Source of the DNA: PALSA-1006 sp037140475
GTDB lineage: Bacteria; Pseudomonadota; Gammaproteobacteria; Burkholderiales; Gallionellaceae
Assembly: GCA_037140475.1 (NCBI GenBank)
Contig: JBAXEJ010000004.1
Span: 1-64,000 of the forward strand
DNA: 64,000 nt
Direction of reading: 5' to 3'
Below are positions 8,950-17,837 of the stretch, in pieces; within the stretch, counting starts at the first letter, position 1; each line of letters begins with the position of its first letter. Both the position numbers and the translations under genes were made by a program. The notes beneath the pieces are model-generated. The model was not told the DNA's origin. It saw nothing but the letters and a program-made list of their open reading frames with translations, and did not search any database.

Positions 8950-10860
8950 ATGAATCAGTCGATCACTGAAAAATTTGAAGAGTTTAAAGCTCATGGCAAA
9001 TTGCCCTCGCCGCGTGGTGTCGCGCTTCAAATTATCAAGCTAGCCAACAACGAAAATACCACAACACAGCAAATCTCTCTGCTCATCAGCAAAGATCCCG
9101 CCTTGGCAGGGCGCATTGTTAAATCTGCCAATCTGCTTGTACAAAATTCAGGACGGCCAATTGCTTCGATCACCGATGCGGTCACTGTTTTGGGCATCAA
9201 ATCTGTGCGGCAACTCGCGCTCAGCTTGTCGTTGGTTGCAGATTTTAGATCTGGCATGTGCAAAGGGTTTGATTACCAAAAATTTTGGTCTCACTCTGCT
9301 TGCAGTGCGATAACTGCACAAAAAATTGTCACAAAAATGCGTGCCGGCGTCGCCGATGAAGCATTTCTGCTTGGCCTCTTAGCCCAAATTGGCCGCCTAG
9401 CGATGGCGACGATCTGCCCACAAAACTATTCGCAAGTGCTAGAAAAGTCAGTCGCCACTCAAAACTTAGGCGACCTCGAAAGTGTAGCTTTTGGCATCAG
9501 CCACAATCAACTCACTGCATTGATGCTGGCTGACTGGGGTATGCCAGAACTCTTCCAACAAATAGCCACACACCTGGAGCGCCCTGAAAAAAGCACCTTC
9601 GCTGAAGGTGAGCGAGATTGGTTTTTACTTCAGCTATTTCACTTCGCTGACTGCATGGCTGATGTATGCACTGCGACACCCTATGAACGCTATCGTCTGA
9701 TTCCAAAACTATTGCGCTTAGCTACACGGGTAGGCATTGAAACTAATATATTGACCGAAGTAGGCGACCATGTAGTACAAGGCTTGCGCGACTGGGGAAC
9801 TTTGCTCAACATCACCATGCCAAGCCTGCCTAGCTTCAGCGAAATACTTAATTCCAGCGCACTCAATCCTGAACACGTTGGCGTAAATAATTTGCCCAAT
9901 ACACAACTTCCAACACAGAAATTACGCATCTTATTGGTTGGAGATGATTCCGCTATACAGCAGTCTTACAAAAAAATGTTGGAAACAGCTGGTCACACAA
10001 TGACAATTGCTAGTAGCGCAGCATCGGCTTTAGCGCAGATCAAAATAAGACCTCCGCAGCTCATCATCAGCAATTTAGACATGCAAGGCATGGATGGTAT
10101 TGAGTGTTGCAAAGCGCTACGTAAGCACCCGGAGTGGCACAAAATTTTTGTTTTCATCGTCACGGATCAAAACAATACGGATAGATTAGTAGAGGTTTTT
10201 GATGCTGGTGCAAATGATTACTTAACGACACCGATTAACGAAAAAATATTAATGGCTCGGATTAATGCCGCTCAACGCATTATTCACATGCAAGAAACGC
10301 AGGAAGAAGATCGCTTACAGCTACGTCAATTCGCCGACGAGCTCGCCATCTCAAACCAACGATTGCAAGTATTAGCACTGACTGACGAGCTCACCGACTT
10401 ACCCAACCGACGCTATGGCATTGAGCGCCTAGACCAAGAATGGGCTGTAGCAATACGCGGCTCTCGCCCAGTGACTTGCATGATGATCGACATTGATCAT
10501 TTCAAATCAATCAATGACATTTACGGGCATCCCGTAGGTGATGAAGCCCTTAAACTCATTGCTCAAAGCTTGCGTCAGGCAGCACGCAAACAGGATATTG
10601 TATGCAGACTTGGTGGCGAAGAGTTTCTGGTGATTTGCCCAGACACAGATAGCAGTGCCGGTTTTCAGTATGCCGAACGCTTACGTCAATTTGTTTCTGC
10701 GCAAACACTCTCTGCTCAGGGAGGCAAGATCCATTTCACAGTGAGCATTGGCTTAACTGACAACACCAATCTCACCTCCTCTGAAGCGATGTTACATCAA
10801 GCGGATGAACGACTGTATGCCGCAAAATCAGCTGGACGTAACCGCACTGTTGGCCAATAA
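8950..10860 (+). CDS. HDOD - degenerate receiver - GGDEF diguanylate cyclase
   Basis: Three-domain signalling protein of 636 residues without membrane segments. Residues about 15-220 form an HDOD domain (KLPSPRGVALQIIKL onward). About 325-445 is a receiver-like domain. About 475-630 is a GGDEF domain with GGEEF at about 555-559 and DELTDLPNRR at its start, so it should make cyclic di-GMP. An RxxD inhibitory site (RKQD) sits five residues before GGEEF. In the receiver the segment SNLDMQGMDG has Asn where the phospho-accepting Asp is expected, and TTPIN has Thr for the conserved Lys. Phosphorylation is therefore unlikely. It is a single gene divergent from leuA. Confidence 0.9.
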   Translation: MNQSITEKFEEFKAHGKLPSPRGVALQIIKLANNENTTTQQISLLISKDPALAGRIVKSANLLVQNSGRPIASITDAVTVLGIKSVRQLALSLSLVADFRSGMCKGFDYQKFWSHSACSAITAQKIVTKMRAGVADEAFLLGLLAQIGRLAMATICPQNYSQVLEKSVATQNLGDLESVAFGISHNQLTALMLADWGMPELFQQIATHLERPEKSTFAEGERDWFLLQLFHFADCMADVCTATPYERYRLIPKLLRLATRVGIETNILTEVGDHVVQGLRDWGTLLNITMPSLPSFSEILNSSALNPEHVGVNNLPNTQLPTQKLRILLVGDDSAIQQSYKKMLETAGHTMTIASSAASALAQIKIRPPQLIISNLDMQGMDGIECCKALRKHPEWHKIFVFIVTDQNNTDRLVEVFDAGANDYLTTPINEKILMARINAAQRIIHMQETQEEDRLQLRQFADELAISNQRLQVLALTDELTDLPNRRYGIERLDQEWAVAIRGSRPVTCMMIDIDHFKSINDIYGHPVGDEALKLIAQSLRQAARKQDIVCRLGGEEFLVICPDTDSSAGFQYAERLRQFVSAQTLSAQGGKIHFTVSIGLTDNTNLTSSEAMLHQADERLYAAKSAGRNRTVGQ

Positions 10861-10940
10861 AAGAATGTAGCCAAAACACTTAAGGGCGTGAACATAATCA
10901 CTGCCCCCTTCTTTGCGATACGCAAGCTGCTTGCCAATAA

Positions 10941-11396
10941 TTAGGGACGAATATACGCGTAACCCTCTTTTTGTTTATTCATGATCTCAACCACGCCGGC
11001 CGGCACATAACCAATTGTTGTCATCATGTCTGCTTTGCTTAGCTTTTGCGCCTTCATGGTATTTTCACAAGCCACCACTTTTACTCCAGCGGTTAGCGCT
11101 TCATCAATACGGCTCGCGACCGCCGATTCAAATTTGAGCATGCCAATTCCTGGGCCATAGACCACAATTTCAACATCGACGTTTTTCACACCCAATTCTT
11201 GCTGTACATTTTTTGCATTATTAAGTGCCAAATTCCATTTTTTAGCATCATCATCGCTCACCTGAAATACCACCTGTGCACGAGCATTAGTGGATTTTTC
11301 TGCGGGCTTATCTGCGGCTTGAACGCCGAATGAAGTCAAAGCACATATTAGAATCGCTACCTTGTAGATTGCTTTGACGAAATTAGATGTTGTCAT
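10941..11396 (-). CDS. Periplasmic DsrE/DsrF-like family protein
   Basis: Small exported protein of 151 residues. An N-terminal signal peptide (hydrophobic IYKVAILICALTSFGVQA, cleavage after AQA-type site about residue 27) precedes a DsrE-like sulfur-relay fold: VVFQVSDDDAKKW, VDVEIVVYGPGIGML, VKVVACENTMKAQ, YVPAGVVEIMNKQKEGYAYIRP. The Cys of VACENT is the residue usually conserved in this group. Function is not established; relatives occur with sulfur metabolism, but no sulfur genes are adjacent here. The start ATG follows AGGAAA. It is the last gene of the long minus-strand run, 247 bases after corA. Confidence 0.8.
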   Translation of the reverse strand: MTTSNFVKAIYKVAILICALTSFGVQAADKPAEKSTNARAQVVFQVSDDDAKKWNLALNNAKNVQQELGVKNVDVEIVVYGPGIGMLKFESAVASRIDEALTAGVKVVACENTMKAQKLSKADMMTTIGYVPAGVVEIMNKQKEGYAYIRP

Positions 11397-11560
11397 TATT
11401 TTTTCCTAAAATTAGTTAAAGTGGGCACTGCAAAACTGTTCTGTTTGCTGCATTTGTTGAATCAATCACAATTCACCTGCTCGATTGAAACGGTAGGAAA
11501 GATAACTGCAAGTAAGTCCTATGAACAATTAGGCTAAACCCTAAGGTTGTCGAGCCTTCA

Positions 11561-11583
11561 CAACCCTCCCGGCAAGAGGGTTG
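11561..11583 (-). terminator. Hairpin between corA and the dsrE-like gene
   Basis: CAACCCTC (11561-11568) and GAGGGTTG (11576-11583) can form an 8-bp stem with a 7-base loop, about 60 bases after the corA stop. No U run follows on either strand, so it is at best a weak terminator or a processing site. Nothing else recognisable was seen in 11397-11643. Confidence 0.35.
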
Positions 11584-11643
11584 CTTCCAAAACAGAACCA
11601 CATGTGATTTGCCCCATTGCCGTGCATATTGGCAGCACATCCA

Positions 11644-12609
11644 TTACAACCAGCCAGAACGCCTAAATCGATAGTAAAGATAAGCGCAAGTAGCCCCAAT
11701 TAGAAACAAGGCCAACGGATAGCCGAAGCTCCATTTCAATTCGGGCATATTTTCAAAGTTCATTCCCCACACACCAACAAACGCAGTTGCAACAGCAAAA
11801 ATCCCTGCCCATGCCGCAAGACGTTTATTTACTTCGTTTTGCTCGATAGACACGGTCGACTGGCAAACCAAAATTGCGGTCGTAATGGTCTCACGGATAT
11901 TTTCGATAGAGGCGTTAATGCGAGTCAGATGGTCATGCACATCCCGAAAATATTCTTGCGTATTAGCACATACAGGCGGCACGCGCCCGCCGTGGAGCTT
12001 TCCTGTGGTTTCCATTAATGGGACAACCGCGTGCTTGAGTAAAACAACTTTCCGTTTAAGTTCATACAGCATTGAAATATTGGCAAGCGCCGTGCCTTTA
12101 TCAAAGAGATTCTCTTCAATTTTTTCTAATTGCGACTCAAGGTCTTCCACCACCGGAAAATAGCGATCGACCACCTCATCCATTAGCGCATAAAACACAA
12201 AGCCCGCCCCAAGTTGCAATAATTCCGGCTGGCGCTCGCAACGTTCGCGTACGCCAAGAAATTGCAAGTTACTGCGATTGCGAATCGACAAAACGAAATT
12301 ACGCCCGACAAAAATACTCACCTCGCCCACGACAATTTCTGTCCCGACCACCTCGACTAAGTGCATCGCGACAAAAAGCGTATCGTCATATTCTTCGAGT
12401 TTTGGACGCTGATGACCATGACGTGCATCTTCAATCGCTAAATCATGCAGCCCAAATTCTTCCTGCATTTTGTTTAATTCGATATCAGTTGTGTCGCGTA
12501 GCGCTACCCAAACAAAGCAATCTGGTTGCTGTAGATAGTCACTAATTTGTTCAACAGGAAGATCGGCGAGTTTGATGCCGTTTTTATAGGCTACGCAGTT
12601 AATCAACAT
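11644..12609 (-). CDS. corA: CorA-family magnesium/cobalt transporter
   Basis: Pentameric divalent-cation channel of the inner membrane, 321 residues. The N-terminal cytoplasmic domain includes LHDLAIEDARHGHQRPKLEEYDD, a typical CorA block. Two C-terminal transmembrane helices follow from about 255, with the signature GMNFENMPE after the first (pore loop GMN). The positively charged tail YYRFRRSGWL ends the protein. It starts 42 bases after the HD-GYP gene and could be co-transcribed with the signalling block. Substrate specificity within the family (Mg, Co, Ni, Zn) cannot be told from sequence alone. Confidence 0.93.
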   Translation of the reverse strand: MLINCVAYKNGIKLADLPVEQISDYLQQPDCFVWVALRDTTDIELNKMQEEFGLHDLAIEDARHGHQRPKLEEYDDTLFVAMHLVEVVGTEIVVGEVSIFVGRNFVLSIRNRSNLQFLGVRERCERQPELLQLGAGFVFYALMDEVVDRYFPVVEDLESQLEKIEENLFDKGTALANISMLYELKRKVVLLKHAVVPLMETTGKLHGGRVPPVCANTQEYFRDVHDHLTRINASIENIRETITTAILVCQSTVSIEQNEVNKRLAAWAGIFAVATAFVGVWGMNFENMPELKWSFGYPLALFLIGATCAYLYYRFRRSGWL

Positions 12610-12651
12610 AGGGGGTTCAATTAACTCAATTTAATCATGCTATTAAAAAAT

Positions 12652-14322
12652 CTATGGCTGATAGCCTGGAATTTTGCTGATGTCTACTTCGTCAATCTGC
12701 GAAGGATCTAGGAATTTTTTCGCGTAGTTTAAATACACTTTTTCTCGAATAAACAAATCAAATAACTCAGGATCAACGTGCCCATTTTCTTTGAAGTTAC
12801 CCAAAATTCTTAGCGACTCGGTCAGTGTTTTTCCATCTTTGTACGGCCGATCTTTGGCAGTGAGCGCTTCAAAAATATCGGCGATACCCATCATGCGCGC
12901 CTGCACCGACATCTGATCGCGAGTTAATCCACGTGGATAGCCTTTGCCATCCATGCGTTCGTGATGCCCTCCAGCAAACTCGGGAACATTTTTCAAATGG
13001 CGTGGCCACGGCAAAGATTCCAACATTTTAATCGTGACATCAATGTGATGATTAATGATGCCGCGTTCTGCTGCCGTGAGTGTGCCCGCACGAATCGTCA
13101 AGTTACTCACTTCATCTTCACTCAGAAAATTAGCTTGCTGGCCGACTTCATTGATCCATTGATGTTGCGCAATGGCTCGCACTCGATCCTGGTCCGCATC
13201 ACTCATTTTTTCTGAGCCTAAATTGCTCTCGCGCAAAAAAACTCGTTCATCTTCAAGTTGAACTAGAAGCGCAGCGCATTCTTTGCGTTTTATTTCTATT
13301 GTCGCGACATCCCCTTTCGCTGCGATTTCTGCCTGAAGAAAATTAATTTCCGCATCCCGTTTAAGCACCTCAAAGCGCGTATCGAGCAAATGGATGCGAT
13401 CAAAGATGGTTTGCAGCTTGGTAGATTTATCAACCACATGAACAGGTGTCGTGATTTTGCCGCAGTCATGCAACAGGGCTGCAATTTTGAGTTCGTATTT
13501 TTCTTTTTCGGTCATGACAAAGTTTTGCAATGACGCACCCGGCTTTGCCTGAGTAATCGCCTCTGCCAACATCATGGTAAGTGCTGGCACACGTGCGCAA
13601 TGGCCCCCGGTGTAAGGAGATTTATCGTCAATCGCGGTATTGATGAGACTAATAAACGACTCAAATAACTCTTCCAACTGTTGAATCAAGCGGCGATTAC
13701 TCAGCGCAATGGCGGCCTGAGAAGCGAGCGACTCGAGCAATTGCTGATCGTCTTGGCTAAACTGCCTAACTTCCTTTGTTACCGGATCAAGCGAGTTAAT
13801 TAATTGCAAAACCCCAATAATTTCTTGCTCATGATCGCGCATCGGCACGGTTAGAAACGAGCGCGAGCGATACCCCGTTTTTGCATCGAATTTTTTCGTG
13901 CCAGAGAAGTCGAAGCCCTCAGCCAAATAGGCGTCTTCGATATTAATAGTTTCACCACGCAGTGCTGAATAAGACACCACCATCGCTAAGTTTGGCTGGC
14001 CATTGACATAAAGCTGGATCGGATAAAAAGAGATTTTCTCTCCTGTAGTCCCCCCCATTTGAATCTTTAAAGAGTCATTGCGCAGAATTTCGAAGGTCAA
14101 AACTTTCTTTTCCGGATCGACCAGATAGAGCGTTCCAGCATCCGCATTGGTGATCTTTTTGGCTGCCAATAAAATATCTTCAAGTAGCTTGTCGATATTT
14201 TTTTCGTTTGAAAGTGCCGCACCAATCTCATTTAAATCGCGCAAACGGGCCAACAAGCCCTCTAGCGTTGATAGCGGCGCTTGCGGTTGATCAACTCCGG
14301 TCTTTAGATTGGTAGCTTCCAT
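12652..14322 (-). CDS. GAF/HD-GYP protein, putative cyclic di-GMP phosphodiesterase
   Basis: Soluble protein of 556 residues. An N-terminal GAF domain (about 25-200, with TNADAGTLYLVD and FLTVPMRDHEQEIIGVLQLIN) precedes an HD-GYP domain. The HD pair is in ALLHDCGKI (about 284) and the second part reads GGHHERMDGKGYPRGL (about 455-470), with GIADIFEALTAKDRPYK after it. These are the family's metal- and substrate-binding motifs, so c-di-GMP hydrolysis is likely. About 100 residues, including a charged probably coiled-coil stretch (about 305-415), are inserted between the HD pair and the following helix. It is the last gene of the signalling block, 10 bases after the gspE-like gene. The ribosome site is weak. 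Confidence 0.87.
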   Translation of the reverse strand: MEATNLKTGVDQPQAPLSTLEGLLARLRDLNEIGAALSNEKNIDKLLEDILLAAKKITNADAGTLYLVDPEKKVLTFEILRNDSLKIQMGGTTGEKISFYPIQLYVNGQPNLAMVVSYSALRGETINIEDAYLAEGFDFSGTKKFDAKTGYRSRSFLTVPMRDHEQEIIGVLQLINSLDPVTKEVRQFSQDDQQLLESLASQAAIALSNRRLIQQLEELFESFISLINTAIDDKSPYTGGHCARVPALTMMLAEAITQAKPGASLQNFVMTEKEKYELKIAALLHDCGKITTPVHVVDKSTKLQTIFDRIHLLDTRFEVLKRDAEINFLQAEIAAKGDVATIEIKRKECAALLVQLEDERVFLRESNLGSEKMSDADQDRVRAIAQHQWINEVGQQANFLSEDEVSNLTIRAGTLTAAERGIINHHIDVTIKMLESLPWPRHLKNVPEFAGGHHERMDGKGYPRGLTRDQMSVQARMMGIADIFEALTAKDRPYKDGKTLTESLRILGNFKENGHVDPELFDLFIREKVYLNYAKKFLDPSQIDEVDISKIPGYQP

Positions 14323-14332
14323 CGCAGGAGGA

Positions 14333-16720
14333 TTACTTAATGCAGACAGAGCGAACTTGATGAATATCAGTAATGCCCAACAAAACCTTTTCGATACCGT
14401 CTTGCTTCAGGGTGCGCATCCCCTCTTCTAACGCGATCGCAAATAATTCGGCAACCCGCGCGTGTTCTTGAATGCCTTTTTTAATCGGGTCAGTTCCAAT
14501 CAGCAATTCGTGCAAACCGACACGCCCACGATAGCCCGTACCAGAACATTTGTCGCAACCCACATGGTCGTACAAGGTAATCTGCCCCTTGTCGTCCCCA
14601 AACAATTTAACCCATTCTGCGTACTGCGCTTTGTAGGCGGCATTAGGGTCTTTCTTCCAACCTTCAGTGGTCAATAACTCGGCGCCATATTCAACCAGTA
14701 GTGCCTTAATTTCTTCTTGCGAAGCAATGTGTGGTTTTTTGCAGTCTTTGCATAAGCGCTTAGCAAGACGCTGCGCCAAAATACCCAATAACGCATCGGC
14801 AAAGTTAAACGGATCCATACCCATATCGAGCAAACGACTAATCGACTCTGGCGCACTATTGGTGTGCAAGGTGGCAAATACTAAGTGGCCCGTAAGCGAG
14901 GCCTCAATGCCGGTAGATACGGTTTCTTTGTCACGCATCTCACCGACCATAATCACATCTGGGTCGGCACGCAAAAATGCGCGCATGACCGTGGCAAAAT
15001 CAAGCCCTGCCTTTTTGTTAATCTGTACTTGGCGCAGCCCCTTTTGCGTAATCTCAACAGGATCTTCTGCTGTCCAGATTTTCGTCTCCGGGTTATTAAT
15101 GTGCTTCAAGATGGAGTGCAGAGTAGTGGTTTTACCCGAGCCGGTTGGACCACACACAAAGAACAAGCCATAAGGTTTGCTGACCGTTGTTTTGACTAAT
15201 TCCAAATTGCGTACCGAGAAGCCCATGTTGTCGAGCGGGATCGGCTCACCTGACGCCAGAATACGCATCACCACATCTTCAACGCCACCCTGCGATGGAA
15301 TAGTTGCCACACGCAACTCGATATCTAACGGACCAAATTTTTTAAATTTAATTTTGCCGTCTTGCGGTTTCCGTTTTTCAGAAATATCTAAATCACACAT
15401 GATCTTGAGTCGCGTAACCAAGGCATTGCGATAGGTCGAAGGAACCTCAATGTAGTTGAGCAAGGAGCCGTCTTTACGTAACCGAACCCCGGTTTTACCC
15501 TTGCCCGGCATCGGCTCGATATGAATATCGGATGCGCCCATCTTGTAGGCATCCACGATAATCTTATTCACCAACTTGACCAACTCGTTATCCGCAGCCG
15601 CACTAACGTCTTCTTGACTAAGCGCACTGGATTCTTCCTCATCCGATCCAAGTGAAGTGAGTAGGTCATCCATGGAGCCCATGTCTTCCATGCTGCCAGT
15701 AGTCTCTGAACTACTGCTGCCACCGTAAAACAGATCAAGCGTGGCCTTAAATTCACGTTGCGGGCAGACACGATAAATCAGCCGATGCTTAGGAAAGATG
15801 TTGTTTACAACGCGCGAGGCTTGAATTCGTTCAGGGTCGGTGGTGAGAATAATGAGCCCATCTGAAGAGTCATCAATCGGCACCCAGTGGCTACTCTCCA
15901 CGTATTCGCGGCGTAGATTTTTAAGTAACTCACCCGGTTTAATACGGTCAGATTTGTACGGCTCATAGGGCACACCAAAAAAGCTGGATAGCGCCTTACC
16001 TAATGCCTCTGTTTTTACTTGAAACTCATCAATCAGCACATCTTCAACATCAACGCCCTTGCGCCGTGCGGTACGGGTGGCCAATTCAAACTCTGCCGCC
16101 GACATCACTGCATCGGCCACCAAATAATCATATTTAGTTTTGACTATTCCCGCTTGCTGCTGACGCTGACGTAAGGCTACTGCAAGCGTCTGTGACAGCT
16201 CACGCACGCCTTCCTCCACCAACTCAGGAAAGGGAATGCCAGCCTTGTTGTTAATAACCTGAATAACGCCGATTAACTCGCCGGAAGTTGTTTCTAGGAT
16301 GGGCGCAACCAACATTTGCTTGGTGCGATAACCGGTGCGTTTATCCACGTCTTGCAAAAAGCGCAAAGTTGCGCTGAATGAAGTCAGCTCATGTTCGTCG
16401 TACACATCTTTAATATTGAGCAGCTTTTTATTGAACGCTGCAAAACCGGCGATACTTTGTTCTGCAATCGGAAGCTTGAGATCTTTAAAAGAATTTAGTC
16501 CCGTTTTAACTTTAGAAATTAACGAAGCTTTATCTTCTGCAACCACATAAACAGTTAAACGATCAGCATTAAAAAGATTGCAAATGTCCTTGCTGACATC
16601 CAACATAATTTCGTCGATATTATTCGTCGCGTGAATCTTGTTGGTAACTTGGTTCAGATTTTTTGTGAACTCCAGCTGTGCACCAATTTCATTCACATTG
16701 CCTTGCACCACATTATTCAT
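14333..16720 (-). CDS. GAF-MshEN-GspE/PilB-type assembly ATPase
   Basis: Secretion/pilus-type ATPase of 795 residues with an extra N-terminal GAF domain (about 15-180, with TVYVVAEDKASLISKV and LVAPILETTSGELIGVIQVINN). A GspE N-terminal/MshEN-like region follows (about 200-340, RRKGVDVEDVLIDEF... and PYEPYKSD), then the C-terminal ATPase. The ATPase has Walker A GPTGSGKTTTLHS (about 527), the Asp box AEDPVE, Walker B ADPDVIMVGEMRD, the His box GHLVFATLHTNS and a zinc C4 site (CKDC at about 658, CDKC at about 725). It should be catalytically active. MshEN domains of MshE bind c-di-GMP; whether this degenerate copy does is an inference. No pilin, inner-membrane platform or secretin gene is near. 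Confidence 0.92.
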   Translation of the reverse strand: MNNVVQGNVNEIGAQLEFTKNLNQVTNKIHATNNIDEIMLDVSKDICNLFNADRLTVYVVAEDKASLISKVKTGLNSFKDLKLPIAEQSIAGFAAFNKKLLNIKDVYDEHELTSFSATLRFLQDVDKRTGYRTKQMLVAPILETTSGELIGVIQVINNKAGIPFPELVEEGVRELSQTLAVALRQRQQQAGIVKTKYDYLVADAVMSAAEFELATRTARRKGVDVEDVLIDEFQVKTEALGKALSSFFGVPYEPYKSDRIKPGELLKNLRREYVESSHWVPIDDSSDGLIILTTDPERIQASRVVNNIFPKHRLIYRVCPQREFKATLDLFYGGSSSSETTGSMEDMGSMDDLLTSLGSDEEESSALSQEDVSAAADNELVKLVNKIIVDAYKMGASDIHIEPMPGKGKTGVRLRKDGSLLNYIEVPSTYRNALVTRLKIMCDLDISEKRKPQDGKIKFKKFGPLDIELRVATIPSQGGVEDVVMRILASGEPIPLDNMGFSVRNLELVKTTVSKPYGLFFVCGPTGSGKTTTLHSILKHINNPETKIWTAEDPVEITQKGLRQVQINKKAGLDFATVMRAFLRADPDVIMVGEMRDKETVSTGIEASLTGHLVFATLHTNSAPESISRLLDMGMDPFNFADALLGILAQRLAKRLCKDCKKPHIASQEEIKALLVEYGAELLTTEGWKKDPNAAYKAQYAEWVKLFGDDKGQITLYDHVGCDKCSGTGYRGRVGLHELLIGTDPIKKGIQEHARVAELFAIALEEGMRTLKQDGIEKVLLGITDIHQVRSVCIK

Positions 16721-16739
16721 AACTATTCCGACTTTCCTT

Positions 16740-17816
16740 TTATTGCTGCTCTGACTTTGGAATAGACCAAAGTCCGTTTTCTAACACGTTCACTTTGTAA
16801 CCCGCTTGCGCCAAAATAAAAGCGGCGGCGGCACTACGGCGACCACTCTGGCAATAGGCAATATAAGGTACATCTTTACTTAACGCGCCAACCGCATTGC
16901 GGATATCGTTTAGCGGCACATTAATCGCCCCGGGTAGTTTGTCAAAACGGTACTCTGGAGGATGTCGCACGTCTAACCAAACAGCCCCCGTCGCCACTTC
17001 TTTTTTGGCCTCGGCATAGCTAATTTTATGCAACAGAGGTTCTTGCATCAGCTCAAGAAAGTCTTGCTTCTTGAGTCTAAGCAGGACTCCATTACTTCTC
17101 ATGGTCACGGTCGCATTGCGTTTTGAATTTGAGATGAGCGCCTCTTCGCCGAATACATCGCCGGCTTTAAGTTCGGCCAACACCATCTGAGTTCCACCGA
17201 CCATTCGCGTCACTTGAGCACGTCCGCTCTCAATCAAATAGTAGTAATCACCCTCACCCCCTTCATGGATGATGACTTCTTTATCCCACACCGCCACCAC
17301 TTCGATGCGTTCTAGCAGCATGCCAATGTTGGCTGAGGGCAAATGGGCAAATGGGCTGTTATGCAGATTTTCAGCACTAAACATGCCCGAATTTAATAAT
17401 CGCTTAACCACCGTATCCGCGTTTTTTTTCGCCTGAGGTGCTTTGCTTTCATCGTGATAGGAAAACTGATCCCAGGTAATCATCTGATCGAGCAGCTCAT
17501 CATCCACTCGTAATAGCTGAATGCGAGTGAGCGCCTTGGCTGAATTAATATTGGGCTGGCGCTTGCCAATAGGATGGCGAGCCCACTCAGAGTCTGCACA
17601 CATAACCACATTATTGCCATCAGCATAATTAATTTCGAGCTCGCCTCTCACCAGATAGACTGACTGTCCTTGCAACGAACGGCCCGCGAATGGGTCTTGC
17701 CCCTGTGCAATAGTTTCCAAATGACAATACTCAAGCAACTCTCTTAGCCGCGAAGGACCAAATGACGAGATGGGCTCTAAGGCTGCAAGCACTCGAATAT
17801 CTAAAATATCATGCAT
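16740..17816 (-). CDS. Cyclic-nucleotide-binding and rhodanese domain protein
   Basis: Soluble protein of about 358 residues with two cNMP-binding-like beta-barrels and a C-terminal rhodanese. The first barrel (about 15-115) is divergent. The second (about 145-255) is typical, with GEGDYYYLIESGRAQVTR and LKAGDVFGEEALISNSKRNATV, where GEEAL and the later Arg fit a phosphate-binding cassette. The rhodanese domain (about 265-355) has WLDVRHPPEYRFD and an intact catalytic loop YCQSGRRS. It could act as a cAMP reader for the cyclase encoded two genes upstream. The ATG at 17816 is used here; a TTG at 17825, 4 bases after AAGGA, is an alternative. It begins 12-21 bases after the phosphodiesterase gene. 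Confidence 0.85.
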   Translation of the reverse strand: MHDILDIRVLAALEPISSFGPSRLRELLEYCHLETIAQGQDPFAGRSLQGQSVYLVRGELEINYADGNNVVMCADSEWARHPIGKRQPNINSAKALTRIQLLRVDDELLDQMITWDQFSYHDESKAPQAKKNADTVVKRLLNSGMFSAENLHNSPFAHLPSANIGMLLERIEVVAVWDKEVIIHEGGEGDYYYLIESGRAQVTRMVGGTQMVLAELKAGDVFGEEALISNSKRNATVTMRSNGVLLRLKKQDFLELMQEPLLHKISYAEAKKEVATGAVWLDVRHPPEYRFDKLPGAINVPLNDIRNAVGALSKDVPYIAYCQSGRRSAAAAFILAQAGYKVNVLENGLWSIPKSEQQ

Positions 17817-17837
17817 ACGACTCAATTTATCCTTGTG

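Noticed and set aside
12072..12545. A 157-codon open frame on the plus strand opposite corA
   Set aside because: It is a shadow of corA; no domain, no ribosome site, and it overlaps the conserved CorA region entirely.
14667..15173. A 168-codon open frame on the plus strand opposite the GspE-like gene
   Set aside because: It is a mirror of the conserved ATPase core with Ser/Ala-rich low-complexity text.
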